From Dasyornis broadbenti (Eukaryota; Chordata; Aves; Passeriformes; Dasyornithidae): a DNA stretch of 64,000 nt. The translations under genes were made by a program, and so were the position numbers. Positions 1 through 12,240 of this stretch are shown here, piece by piece. The stretch lies in the NCBI GenBank assembly GCA_013397935.1, contig VZRN01006401.1, positions 721,531 to 785,530 of the forward strand, read 5' to 3'. Position 1 is the stretch's first letter; each line of letters opens with the position of its first letter. Below the pieces are notes generated by a model that had not been told where the DNA came from, made no database searches, and saw only the letters and a list, made by a program, of their open reading frames with translations.

Positions 1-3000
1 CTGGAAAGCATAGGTTAGATTACTGCCAAGAGTTGGTTTGGGAAGGCAAACTGGTTTAGTTCTATTTAAATCTAGTAAACAATTAACCATTTTCCTTACT
101 TCAACTTTATGTAGAAACAAAACTTTCTTTCATGTAATTTTGGGTTAAAAGTATCACTCAGTGTTGTGTTCTAGTGCAAGAATATTACCCCAAAATACAC
201 TGGGCTGGTATTTTAAAAATGGAGGTGATGCTACTTATGTAATCTGATAACGTGTCCCTTCTGTGCAACTGCAAGAACTTACTTTCAGTTCAGACACTGT
301 ACTACAGAAAAGCACAGTGCTTCTGGAAACATATAGTGGGTTTTTTTCCTGTAAATTACTCAGAAATTGTAACTTTTTTTCCACTATTCTATGCTTTCTG
401 GAGTCAGTAATAAAGTTTTCTTGGTTTCAGGTCTTTCCTGGCAGGTCTTTTGTCTGCCTAAGTAGCTGATTGGCTTTGTGGGCCTAAGCTTTGAGACTCA
501 AGGTGTAACCACCTCTTTGCCAAATTTCCCTCACTGGGATATTCTTGCTTGCTGTTGAATTGTTTTTTAACAGTTTTCTTCTGAAACAAGTATTTTTGTC
601 AAGGATTCCTTAACTCCTGGAGAGTAAACATGGAATAATATGATATTTATTTAAAGGAGGAACAAACTTGAAAATACAAACTTATTTAAAGTTCTAAAGC
701 CTTTCCTGTGTGTGTGTGTTTTGGGCTGTTTTGTTTTTTTGTTTTTTTTTTTTTTTTTTTGTTGGGGGGGGGGGGGGGTTGGTGTTTGTTTTTGGGAGGA
801 GGAGAACCTCTTTTCTGAAAGATTTTTTCCATTGCAGCTTTTTGCTGAGCCGGATCCTGGTGTTTTGGTGCAACAAAACTTTTAGCTTTAAATGCAGCCT
901 GTTTGCCAACAGCACATTCCACTCAGATTAAATCGTTTGTTTGGATTTTCCATTTATTTAAATTTTAGTTCTAAACTAGTTTCACACTAATATCCATGTA
1001 AAAGACTGAAAGAAGGAGAAAATTTTTCTTAAACATTCTGTTTCTCTGAATTTTGAGTCAGTGCTGAGTGCAAGCTTACGTTGCTTTAACAGTACTAAAT
1101 ATTTGGCAGCTGTTGTGCACAAAATGTTTTCTGGAGCTCATCATGTTATGAAGATAAGTCCTTACTAATACAAGATTGCTTTTGATATTTGCTATAACTT
1201 CCTTTGTGTTCCTTCTGTCCTTCCTACTTGTGTTACAGAAAAGGTTTTGGAAATCTTGTAACTTCGCCTAGATTTTTTTTTTTTACTCATCTTTTTTTTA
1301 GAGTTTTGTTTGTAATGGTTGCTTATATTTACCTAGAAATTGTTGTATGAATACTGTTCTGTAAGAGAAGCTTAATTCTGACATTTTTATTGCTACTGTT
1401 CTGTTCCATGATGCAGGAAAATAAGCTAAATGGAAATGTTTTTGTCTGGCTTTTAGAAGGCATATTGATATCTTGGCTTGTAGTGTTCTGCTTTTCTAAC
1501 TTTTCAGAACATGACAGCTCTGCTTGGCTGATATTGTCTGTAATCTGTCAGAAGAGTATGTGTAAATTGGGAATGTCAAATGTGGCTTCTCTTTCCTTCA
1601 TTATTTGGTGTCAGACCTTTCTGTTAAAGGATTCGAGTTTTTAAGTAAGGTTTCACTTGGAATGAAAGCTGGTTTCTAATGCAGAAGATATAATTTGTAT
1701 TGCACAATGTAAAATATCTCAATTTTAGATTCTAAAGATAGTAGTTAACTGCTTGTAGCTTATGCATTAAGTGAATACCTGAGATTGAAGCATAAACTGT
1801 TTTGTATTTTTTATGCTTTTTAGAGTTATCTGTGTGTTTGTGTGTAATGATAAGAGACTTAGGGGAAGTGCTGGTTTTATACACTCTGAATTCGGGGTGC
1901 AAATCATTACTCCTAAGGGCAGTGGGAAATATGGCTGCTTTATGGTGCTTCCAGTGCAAAAATTAATTTTGTAGTGGTAAGCTGTGGTATGCTTCCCATA
2001 TGCTTCCACCTATGTTTGTCCTCTGGGAACCCAAGGTGTGCATTGCAGTGTGTGTCACACATCCACATGTTTTGTGGGGAGGTACAGTTCTTGTATATGA
2101 GATCTCTGGGGTAGGGCAGATGGTAATTTCCAGTAGCAATAAATCTTCATGCATGTGCATAAAAAGATGCTGAGATGATAGCGAAGTTCTGCTGAAAATC
2201 TCACATCGAAGCTGAGTGACTTGCTGTCTGTTCCCTCAAAAAGTAGTTGCTAAAAAATACTTGGAAAGATGTCCTGAGGTTAAAAAAACTAAAGCACTTA
2301 ACAAAGAATAAAATGAGATTTTAAAACTATCTTCTAAACCTCTTCTTGACTGTGCTGGGAAATTGAGAATTTCTCTAGATGCACACTCACAAATTCCCGT
2401 TTAAAGATGACTTCAGGAATAAACATGACTTTTGAGGAATAAAATATCTTCTAAAATACAATCTCAGAGTTTGTCGGGCTGCTGGTGTGGGAGGGCCAAA
2501 ACTCTAAGTCCCAGAGAAAGTCTGTGGCTTTAGTGCAAACTTATCCCAGGTTATCTTTTGCTAATATAACCTGTCTGGTTCTGTCATGTCTGGTGGTCTG
2601 GTGTGAGATTTTTCTTTTCATATGTAGCTGTTTTAGACAGCTGTAAGGAGACACCTTCTTAATACTGTAACAGAAACAAGCATATAAGTCTATCATCCAT
2701 GTGTGTTCAAAACTTCAGCAGAAAAATGAATGCTAGTCTTTTAAATATCTGCTCGATGTACTTGTTATGGGTGGAGTGACAAGCCCTGCAGAAAGGAACC
2801 CCTGGCATTCTAAATGCCTGCTCATAGAGGAGTCCAGGTGTGGCTGGATCCAATCTTAGCCCCAGAATTCTTTACTGCACAGCATAAAAGCTGAGACTAC
2901 TAGTAGTGTATATATAGGGTAGTGTAGTGCACTATTCCAAAGCAATTATATTAAAGCTAGCAAGAAGGAATAATTAAGTAAAGATTGATGTAACTCACCA

Positions 3001-4278
3001 TACCAATGCTTGTGGGCAGATCTCTCTCTCAACCTCGAGCAGTATCAAGAAGGAATGTGTTAGGGGGACCTAACCTCGGGAAACTGGACTGGCTTTTCAT
3101 AGCGTAAAGTGATTGACTGCCAGTCACATGCCTGCCAGGTCAGCTTAGCAGCTTGTCTGCCAAGTCTTTGCTTCACTATCAGGATGTTGATTTGGGGTTA
3201 GTTAGCCAGACTGGTTTTAGCATAATTCAACACCAAAACCAGCATATGGACTGAGCTCAGACCACCACTGATAGCTTTGCAAATAGGATATTGGCCAAGT
3301 TGCTTGACCACATTCCAGGGCAGAGTATCCTGCTACAGTACTACTTGAATATTTGTTTAAAAATAAGAGCAGACAATCAAACAAGGTAGATCTTGTAAAA
3401 AGCATTGAGTTCCTTTGTGGTCCGGAACTGCTAAGAAATGTAAGCGAAATTCAAATTGGAAAGAGCATGTGCTGTAAGTTTTTATTAGGTATATACAATA
3501 TAAGAGACAGGCAATCTATCAAAGAGGTAACTTTTAATTCTTAAGCCAAGCATAATTAATTTTAAAATAGAATGAAGTGATTTTATTAGGAATAATACGT
3601 GAAAAATCTTCTCCTGTATGTAGCAGAAGCCAGGGATAATATAATTTGTCTTATTTGAGGCTCGATTCCTTTATCTGGTGCAACAGTAGATTCTGGTGCT
3701 CACTGAAATCAAGCGCTCTGTCTCTTACTAAGACAGTCTTCGTGTGGATAATGGAGTCTGTAAACTTTCTTTTCAAAATGAGTGATTCCTTTTACATAGT
3801 TTGTGCTTCTGAGTATTGAGCTCTGTTTGGGAAGTACTGAACCCTGAGACTTCGAGCTGGCCAGGGGAAGCTTCTTTTTAGAAGTTGCTTGAGTTCTTCA
3901 TAATTCTGAAGATTATAGAATGATAAAGAATTGAAGCAGCATGCTGTATAATATTCTGTTGCAACAATCTGATTACTGTAAGCAAATATAGAAGAGAAAC
4001 AGCTGTTAATTGTCCTTGTGGCAGTTGCTTTCCTTCACTTAATTAGATAGGATAATGACTCTTCACAGACTATGGTCTGATTTGGAAATCCAGCATCTTA
4101 TGTAGAAGAACATCCTAAAGGGAATAATATCATTATTGATGCAAATTCTAAATCTCTGGAAAGATCTTACAGCAATCTTTTTTATTTCTCTCTTGTAGTG
4201 GAAATGAAGTCCAGGAAATGTGTAGGGCAGGTTATTTAATAAAGAATGGATTTTATCTTTTTTTACCCCCTTGGCTCT
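1..4278. other. Noncoding AT-rich DNA, no gene seen
   Basis: I see no exon with recognisable protein similarity and matching splice sites on either strand. Open frames are short (at most 84 codons) and their translations look like random AT-rich sequence. The stretch contains T-rich tracts and one long T/G homopolymer run listed separately. It is either the first intron of a long SESN1 transcript or flanking DNA. Confidence 0.6.
742..778. repeat. Homopolymer tract T19 followed by G15
   Basis: A run of 19 T (742-760) is followed after GTT by a run of 15 G (764-778), then further T/G-rich sequence to about 800. A G run this long can form quadruplexes and is a frequent place for sequencing or assembly length error, so the exact length should not be trusted. 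Confidence 0.85.
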
Positions 4279-5372
4279 GTATTTGTATTAGGTTTCCATG
4301 GCAAGATTTTGGTAGCAGGGCAGCTACAGGGGTGACATCTGTGAGAAGCTGCTGAAAACGTCCTGTATGTCCAATGGATATGATGCCAGTTGGCTCCAAG
4401 ATGGGCCTGTCGTCTGCCAAGCCCATCAATGACAATGGTAGTACCTCTGGGATTTTGTCTTTTAAGATAGGGGAAAAAGCCCTCGACGGTAGCAACAGCA
4501 GTGAGAGAAGAGAAGAATGAGAATGTGTGAGAGAAACAGCTCTGCAGGCAAAGGCAGTAAAGAAGGAAGGGGAGGTGATGCTTCAGGCACCAGAGCTGAG
4601 CTTCCCTTGCAGCCCATGGTCCAGACCGTGCTGAGGCGGGATGTCCCAATGGAAGTCTGTGGTGGAGCAGAGATCCACCTACAGCCTGTGGAGGACCCCA
4701 CACCAGAGCAGCTGGATGCCTGAAGGAGGCTGGGAGCCTGTGCTGGGACAGGCTTCTGGCAGGATCTATGGCACAGTGGAGGGAGGATCTGTAGAGAGTT
4801 TGTTGGAAGGACTTGTGACCCTGTGGAGGACCCACACTGGAGCAGTCTGTTCCTGAACAGCTGCACTCCATTGGAAGGGACCCAAGCTGGAGCAGTTCAT
4901 GAAGAACTGCAATCCACAGGAAGGACGCACTTCGGAGAAGTTCATGGAGAACTGCCTCCTGTGGGAGGGACCCGTGTAGCAGGGGAGGAAGGAATGGCAG
5001 AGACATGGTATAATAATGTGACCATGACCCCCATTCCCTGTTCCCCTGCGTCACAAGGGAAGAGGAAGTAGAGAAAATTGTGAGGGAAGTTAAGCCTGGG
5101 AAGAAGGTGGGGTTGGGGGACAAGGTGTTTGAAAATTTGGTTTTATTTCTCATTATCTTACTCTGATTTGACTGTTAAAAATTTAAATTAATTTCCCCAA
5201 ATTGAGTCTGTTTTGCCTGTTGTGGTAACTTGTGAGTGAGTGATCTCTCCCTGTCCTTACCTTGAACCATGAGCTTTTTTTGTTGTATTCTGTCTCCCTC
5301 TCTAGCTGAGGAAGGGAGGGATAGAGCAGCTTTGGTAGGAACCTAGCATGCAGCCAGCATTAACCCACTGCA
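4279..5372 (-). mobile_element. Solo LTR of an avian endogenous retrovirus, minus orientation
   Basis: Read on the minus strand, the block begins TGCAGTGGGTTAATGCTGGC and ends in AATACA, so it has TG...CA termini and is about 1.09 kb long. Its layout agrees with a long LTR common in bird genomes as I remember it: a GGTTTGACC-CTGGCTGG-like start, a segment of GAGAGATCACTCAC type, then GC-rich degenerate tandem units naming GGAGCAG and GGACCCA, and a pyrimidine-rich stretch towards the far end. No internal retroviral gene, primer-binding site or second LTR lies next to it, so it looks like a solo LTR left by recombination. I could not find a convincing target-site duplication (GGCTC on the left, GTATT on the right), which suits an old, diverged copy. 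The family name is not certain without a repeat-library search. Confidence 0.75.
4840..4980 (-). repeat. Degenerate 45-bp tandem units inside the LTR
   Basis: The words GAGCAGTTCATGAAGAACTGC (4890-4910) and GAGAAGTTCATGGAGAACTGC (4935-4955) are exactly 45 bp apart, each following a GGACCCA/GGACGCA block. A more diverged unit starts at about 4840, 50 bp before the first. The period is a multiple of three, so the minus-strand frame stays open across the units as a 15-residue repeat. This array is typical of this LTR family and explains the open frame better than a gene would. Confidence 0.7.
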
Positions 5373-8300
5373 GTATTTCAATTAGTTCTTTGGTGTGGTT
5401 TTTTTTGAGGATGAAGTTTAGAATTTGATGGAATATTAGTGTTTGTTTGTTACAAAGTTTATTAGTGTCTCAAAATAAAAACCTTTTGTGAAAATGTGCT
5501 GCTTTTGACAAAGTACTTGCAGGGGAAGGCTTCCTCAGTAATGAGTGAAAGTCCTATGAAGAATAGGAGGAAGAATACACTTAAAATAGCCAAAAACTAT
5601 GAGCATGAAAGTCTCACATTCCAGTCTCTGGTTTGCATCTCTCAGGTAAGTGACTTGAGAAGCCAGTTGAACAGACAAAGTAAATCTTCTCAAGCAGTAG
5701 AAGTTTCTTGTTTTCATTTAAAGTAGTAAAAATCCTAGAGCTCTTCCCTTGGATGTATGAGTATCTCATTGAAGCATGAGTGGGACTTGCTCTGCCTCAT
5801 CTCAGAACTTAACTTGGTCCTAAAGGTCTTTTTTATTGACAAGATGTCACACTGAGAAATAAGTACCTGACATCTTAAAACTTCATCAAGTTAGGAAAAA
5901 AAACTCCTTTTGTCCAGATATTGTGAAATTTATTTGCCTTGGTCCAAAAGTGCTTTATATTAAAGCCAAAGTAGTGAGGAAGCTTTGAAGGCCCTGTGAG
6001 GTGGGTGAAGGATTTAACCTGAGTAGTGATAATCCAGTTAAATTAATGAGCTGAGTTGAGTAAGAATTTTTGTTAAGACTGAAACATGCTAAGATAATTT
6101 TCCCAATCATAACAGTCAGTATTTATCTTCTGCTTCTTTTTAGAACACTTCTAAATATGTTGACTTCAGACAACTAGGATGAAGTACATGTTTATATGAC
6201 TTTTTTAAAATTCAGCTTCTGGGATCTTTTTTTGAAGAGGGGGAAAGAGTATGTTGTGCTATAGAATTAGGACAGAATTTTTTTCTGTACCACAAGAGCA
6301 AAGCATTTTTTTCATTATTCAGATGAAACTTATTATGATATTAAACACATCTGTTTAATTGGATTGTTGTGAATGGACTTGGGGTTTTGGTGTTTTTTTT
6401 TTTTAGGTTTTTTTTTTGAAAATTTTAATTTTGAGCTGGAGTATTTATTATCTCAACAGTAGTATTTTGGTCACGTACTGTCACATTTGGAGGGAACTGC
6501 TTTACTGAGGGTAGTTACATTATTGCCATCACACAATCTAAAAATTATAGATTAAAAATAAACCAGCAGGTACTTCATTAAGTGTTGTGTACCACAGACA
6601 ATTTTGACATTATCCTGAACAAAATCACAACTGCTTATTTTTGCTGGGAGCAGCCCAGAATTGCCAAAATGACTGCTCCTGTGTGGTAGAGTGAAGCATA
6701 CATGTGCTTGCAGGGTTGAGGCTGTGGTTGGTCTATCCAGAAGCATCTTGAAATGTTGCTGCAGGATTCTGTTTCAAAACACTCTTAGTACTTCCATTTA
6801 TTATGAACAATCGTGTATCTCCTTTTACAAGTTTCAGGTTTCCTAGAGCTTCAGTGGCCATAAGGTTTGTGATCACTGTTCCAAACTGACACTCACGCTT
6901 GTCTCTTAATCTGAGAACTTACACTGTGAGTAGAGAGATGCAGGAAGCATGCTTTGGATACGCCATATGGAGCCTGGAAGCATAGTGTCTCTTTTTTTGT
7001 GGTGGTGTACCTTTCAGCAGGGCCTGAGAGGTTAAATGTAATGTCATATGAATACAGCTGCAGTGTTTTCGGGACTAAATTGGTTCACTGTGGGCTACCA
7101 GGTGTGCAAGTTACCACAGCAGTAAATATAACAGCTGTGACTTTCCTTACTTGCACATACTTCACAGAATTCCATATGGAATGAACTTAAGCTGGTTCAC
7201 CTGCTCCAGGAAGATGTAATGAATTTGAAGGAACACTTGGGGGAGACTTCATGTCTCATGTTTTGTTTCCAGTTTTTGGTTTGCTTGAAGTAGTGTCAAT
7301 ATGAATTGGGATGTTTTACTCTAAAACTCTTGAAAAATGAAACTTTTGTCCTTGTTGTCTCATGCTATTTCTGGCTGTAGAATAATAACATGAAAACTTT
7401 TTGAGATGGGGAGTATTTTTAGATATTTTTTGGTTGGTGATATCTTGCTAGTTTTCTTTACAAATAATGTAATTGTAACTGACTTCAAGATATGAAAACA
7501 GTGATGATTTACACAGTTACAGGAAAGGGAGAAGAGAAGCATGCATGAATAAGAAGTTTCTGATAGTAGGTGAATCAGCACTTTGTATATAAATTATGAA
7601 TGCTCACCACTATATTCAAGTTTCATGCCTATTTCTATTTTAATTCATGATCATCAGTATATCAAAGGTGTTTATCTCGAACTGAAACCTTCCGAATTTT
7701 ATCTCTGTAGTGTTAAATCAGGACTCTGCATCAATATGTCTTTAAAAAAACAAAACCAAAGAAGGAAAGAAGGCACTAACTGCGAGAATTAACCTCTTCT
7801 GAACACAGGAGGCATAGATTCCCACATAGTAAGAAAAAATCCCAAGGCCAAAACAACAACAGAAAAAAATCCCCTACCCAACTACAGTCCTGAGTATGTA
7901 TGATGGTGTCTTCTGTTGCTGGCCATGGCATAGGCTTTCCCCAGTCTAACCAGAAAATACTAGTATAGGTACTAAGTGAAAATAATAGCCATAATCAGTC
8001 TGTTTTCTCTTAGAAGGATCTAGCAAAGGATCTTCATGAAGGACCTTGAGGGAAATGAAATTGTTAGAAAACTTAGGTGAATAACTCCTAACTTTATTTT
8101 GAGCTTAGCAGTGAAGAATTTTAAACTAGCGCATGGCAGATAACCAACTTCCTCAGAATCGGTTCTACAAAAGAGTAGATTCTAGCTGGGAGGAAAGGGC
8201 TGACATATAATGATTCGTGGCTTTTTAGTTCCAATTAAACAAAATTAACTAATGAATGAGTTTAAGCTATCTCTGGAATAAAATAATTTTTTCTGCTGAA

Positions 8301-9424
8301 CTGTATTATCCTAAGTAAAATAATGTGTTGTGTGGTAGTGTTGCTATTTGCTTTTTCTTTTCTATTCCAAGCAGAGCAAAACTACTGCATTGTCAAGGCT
8401 AAAATCTGTTTAAATATTGTTAATTGTCCACTATTATAAAGAGAGATAGTGGAAAATAGAATTCTTTGGCAGATACTATATTGTTTGCTCTGTGACTGTG
8501 GTGCATTACACAGGAATTGCTGTTGTGTGCTCAAAGGAACCCTGCATGGTGAAACTTCTGGCTGCATTTTAGCTTTTATCCTGCTATGTGGCAAGGCCTC
8601 ATCCAATGGGAAAGGTTCTCTACTTAGTTCAACCCTGTCTGTAGCAATGACCCAACAGACTTCATGTGTCCCCAGAGATTTACTACCAGTGTCTAATGCA
8701 TCAGAACATAGGTGGTATTTTCAATGAAAGAAGAGGGGCTGGAGCTTGTGGCCTCTTAGATGAAAATGCTTTTCAAATTTTTTCAACTTCCTTACTATAT
8801 GTATGCAACTGAAAGAGTTAGACATATCTTTGAGGTGTTTTCAGATGCAATACTCTATTTCTTCTTACTGTTTCTTAAAGCCTTTCTACAGGTTAATGGC
8901 AATTCAGCCACTTGGGATACGTTTAGGTCATGATTGTGACAGAGCTCACCATGCAGTATTTTCATTGACCAGTTTGTCCCTGCTTTGTTTGAGATATATC
9001 ATTCACAATAACAATAAAAAAGGTGAGGTTCTGCAACAGATGACACTGTAGGAAAAGGTAACTCTAACAGGAAAAAATTCTCTCTGTAGTGGAATGTAAA
9101 CTTAATAACTGAAAGTTGAAATAATCTAGGTAGACTCAGCTTCTGGTTGTTGCTAGCATCAGAATGCTTTGCTTTTCAAACCTAATGTTTTTACAGTACA
9201 GCTGGTGGGATTTTTTTGGTTGGTTGGGTTTTGGGGGTTTGTTTATGTGTTTTAAATGGAATAAGATACCTTTGGATTTCTGCACTTACAGCCACCAATG
9301 TGAAGATTCCTCTGTCCTGTGTTGTAATTATTTGTCAAGACAAAGGTTCCGGTTTTCACTAAGTGACTGAAAGACAATTATGCAGTTTAAAGACAGGAGC
9401 TGAGAGTTCAGGAAGCTTGTATTT

Positions 9425-9478
9425 ATGACCCAACTCAGAGCTTCAAAACTCAGGATCCTTCTAACCCTGTAGCTAAAG
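9425..9478 (-). repeat. tRNA-like SINE head, minus orientation
   Basis: On the minus strand the sequence reads TAGCTACAGGGTTAGAAGGAT, which resembles a tRNA D-arm with A box. After CCTGAGTTTTGAAGCTC it continues to a weak B-box-like GAGTTGGGTC. It cannot be a functional tRNA because no acceptor stem is evident. A remnant of a tRNA-derived SINE is the simplest reading; family unknown. Confidence 0.35.
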
Positions 9479-9712
9479 TCAGTGAGCATCTAGGCAGAAC
9501 CTCATCAGAGGTTCAGCCATGCTTAAGCGTGTTTCAGTTTTGGAAGTGGGCAGTAGTTCCATGCCTGTGCTCAAGCAAGCTCACTCTTGATTAAATGCTT
9601 CTTTCTGTCTCCTCTCAGGGCTTGCAGAACATGGTGTTCTTGGAGCATGTTTACTGAAGGCCTATCAGATGGGCTTTGCACAAAACAAACCAGAGCTACC
9701 CCTCCCACTCCT

Positions 9713-9772
9713 GGGTAATTAGCTTAGAGGTTAGAGCATTCCCAAAGAGTGAGGACTCTGAGTTCAGCACCT
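9713..9772 (+). repeat. tRNA-like SINE head, plus orientation
   Basis: TAGCTTAGAGGTTAGAGCAT matches the D-arm and A box of a tRNA, and GAGTTCAGCACC some 30 bases later is a decayed B box. There is no acceptor stem pairing, so this is a SINE head and not a tRNA gene. It points away from the similar minus-strand head about 240 bp to the left. Confidence 0.4.
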
Positions 9773-12216
9773 TTTCTCCCTGAGGTGGTTCAAAGTCATG
9801 CCCCTTACTTGCCTAGGCTCCCAAGATAAGAGCATTGAACTAGCTTTTGTTCTTTTTTCTGAGCCTGGAAACACCTTAAGTATTGCATGTAAAGCAGGAC
9901 TAATACAGTTGGAAGAGCTGGCAGTGTTGCCATCGTTAAACAGCTTAACTTTGTTTAGAGAAGAGGTGAAGTCACCTTGGGCCCATTAATGATTTGGATT
10001 TGGCCTCTATCTTGTTTAAGTGATCTCACTGCTGAGATGGGAGCACCAGTCTCTGGGCTTGAGCTTGTGGTCATGAAGAGATGCGGTTGTCTTTTTGTCG
10101 TGGGCAGAAAGCTCTAGTACAGTGATAGATGAGACTGATAAGGCACTCCTGTTTTTGGTGCTTCCTATTGGCTAATTTAGGTGACTTCCAACTTGACCTG
10201 CAAGTTTTGTGAATACTAGTTAAGGTGCATTACCCTTGTCAATTTCTGTATAACTGTTGTAAATGTAGTTTCTGTATTCCTGGGTAATAGAGTGAAGTGT
10301 GGTCTTTGCTAAGAGATTCAGACACTTGAAATGTTGTTGTCTTCAACATCATTGGACTTGTCTGTACAGTGTAAAATTTGGACTTCCACTAAGGTGGTAC
10401 TTCCTTGAAATACGATTTAGAGGCTTCGACACTAGATTACCAAACTGCCTTTGTTATGTTCCTGTGGTGAGAATGCACATGAAACTTCTAGCCCACAAGC
10501 ATTTGAAAATGCAGCTGAAAGTGGAGACATTTTGTCATTTATTTCTTGCACATATTTATAGTACACAGTCTGTCCTAATGCATAAGGGCAATTATCCCCA
10601 CGTGCTGGTAAGCAACTTCTTCTTTAGTGAGGATCCTTCCTGAAGACTTGAGAACTTTTCTCTCTCTTCCTTGATCTCCAGGCTTCTTTTAATTCATATC
10701 CCCTCACACTTGAGGGCACTGTAGGTTCGTTCTTCATTTATAACTTAATGATGCTAGAAGCCCTAGGTGGAGGTTTGAGCCAAAACTGGGTGCCTCTTGG
10801 TATTTTTTGTGGGTTTTCTATTTATCTTTAGTTTTGGAGAAAAATGTTTGCATCTAGAAGTTTCCATTAAGGGAAAAGAAGAACAGTTCTTTAAAAGATC
10901 AGTGGATGTATAAGACTTCATAGAACAGTTTGGCACCTAGAAAGGAAATAATTGGTCTCTAGTGGATTTGTAGCTTGCTTTCAAAATCCAAGTGCAATGA
11001 GATGTGAGTAACCTGCACTACTGCTGCTAAGTGGCTGAAACAGCGTTACAGAATCAGCAGGACAGTGTGGAGGAAGAGCAAAACAGTGTCAACAAGTATT
11101 GTACTCTGGGTTGAGTTTAATAGAGGGTGAAGCTGAAATTCTTCTTGAAAAGAACGGTGTATTCTTGTTGCTATTTAAGTTTTCCCATGTCAAGCTTTTT
11201 CACTTGACTGTACTATGCAGGAACTAGATCATAAGCATTAAAAGAACCTGAAGTTCTTCCAAGTTTATATTCAGGCCAAATGAAGTAAGCCTCAAGCAAA
11301 CATGCAACTAGATGACATAATAGCATATACTAAATGTGCAGAGGCCTTTTTGTTTCCCCATCCCCTAATTATATCGAACAATAGCAGATGAAATACATGT
11401 TTCTTTAGTGACACTGTGCTTCAACTCTGTTTAATAGACCTTTCTTCAAGCATAGATCTGTCTGCTGTTGAATCTTGCTCATAGTGAATGCCATGGGCAT
11501 TCTGAAATGCCAAAGATTTAATGAACAGTACCATGAAAATCTCTAACCTGAAGAGCACCGAGTGTTTCTCTGTGACTGAACTCACAGGGTATGCTCTACC
11601 ACTTCCATTCATGCTCAGGCCTTCTGATTTTGGGGTACTTTCCATGATTGCATGTGAACTAAATTGCCATTAACTTTGGAGTAGCTCATCTATAAAAACT
11701 GACTTGTCTGATTTGCTGTATAAAACACATCAAGTGGGGTGTGTGTTGTCAGTTGCTGTGGCTGAAGTGACAAGATTTGACTCACAAGATGGTGATAAAT
11801 TCATTGTTTGCAGTTGTGCAAACTTATTACGGTAACAGCTCTTGTTAATGTTTATTTTTCCTTCTGTGTTAAAGCATGCTTGCATGCTAAAGCATATATT
11901 CCAGCATCTTCAAAACTTTTTCTTAAAGGATTTTGGAAAGGAAGGAAATGTAGCAAATGCCAAACATCAAGTGGTGCTGTGGACAATTATTGGTTTAATC
12001 TGTTGGCAGTAGATTAAAGAAGGTGGCTGATGATGGCCACTTCTTTGCCTGTTTTCCCACAAGACTGGGCTAATAGCTTTCCCCCTACCTTCCCCAAGTG
12101 ACATGAATTAGTTATATGATACCTGGGGTGACTGTTTAGTGACCTCCTAATTGTAAAAGCTTTTATGAACATCAGAAGCCTAGAGTTATAAATATGGAAC
12201 TTCAAAATAGTCTGGG

Positions 12217-12240
12217 TTTTTTTTTTTTTTTTTTTTTTTT
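12217..12240. repeat. Poly-T tract of 24
   Basis: An uninterrupted run of 24 T. It could be the poly-A tail of a minus-strand retroposed copy, but I recognise no coding or SINE body on its right side, so it is listed only as a homopolymer. Confidence 0.8.

Noticed and set aside
686..931. Frames of 73 to 78 codons at the T/G homopolymers
   Set aside because: They translate homopolymers into Phe/Gly or Lys/Pro runs; not genes.
2760..2860. Possible CR1 fragment (CCCTGCAGAAAGGAACCCCTGG)
   Set aside because: Similarity is limited to about 20 bases and does not extend in the order of the CR1 consensus.
9713..9772. Functional tRNA gene
   Set aside because: Good A box but a decayed B box and no acceptor stem pairing; treated as a SINE head.
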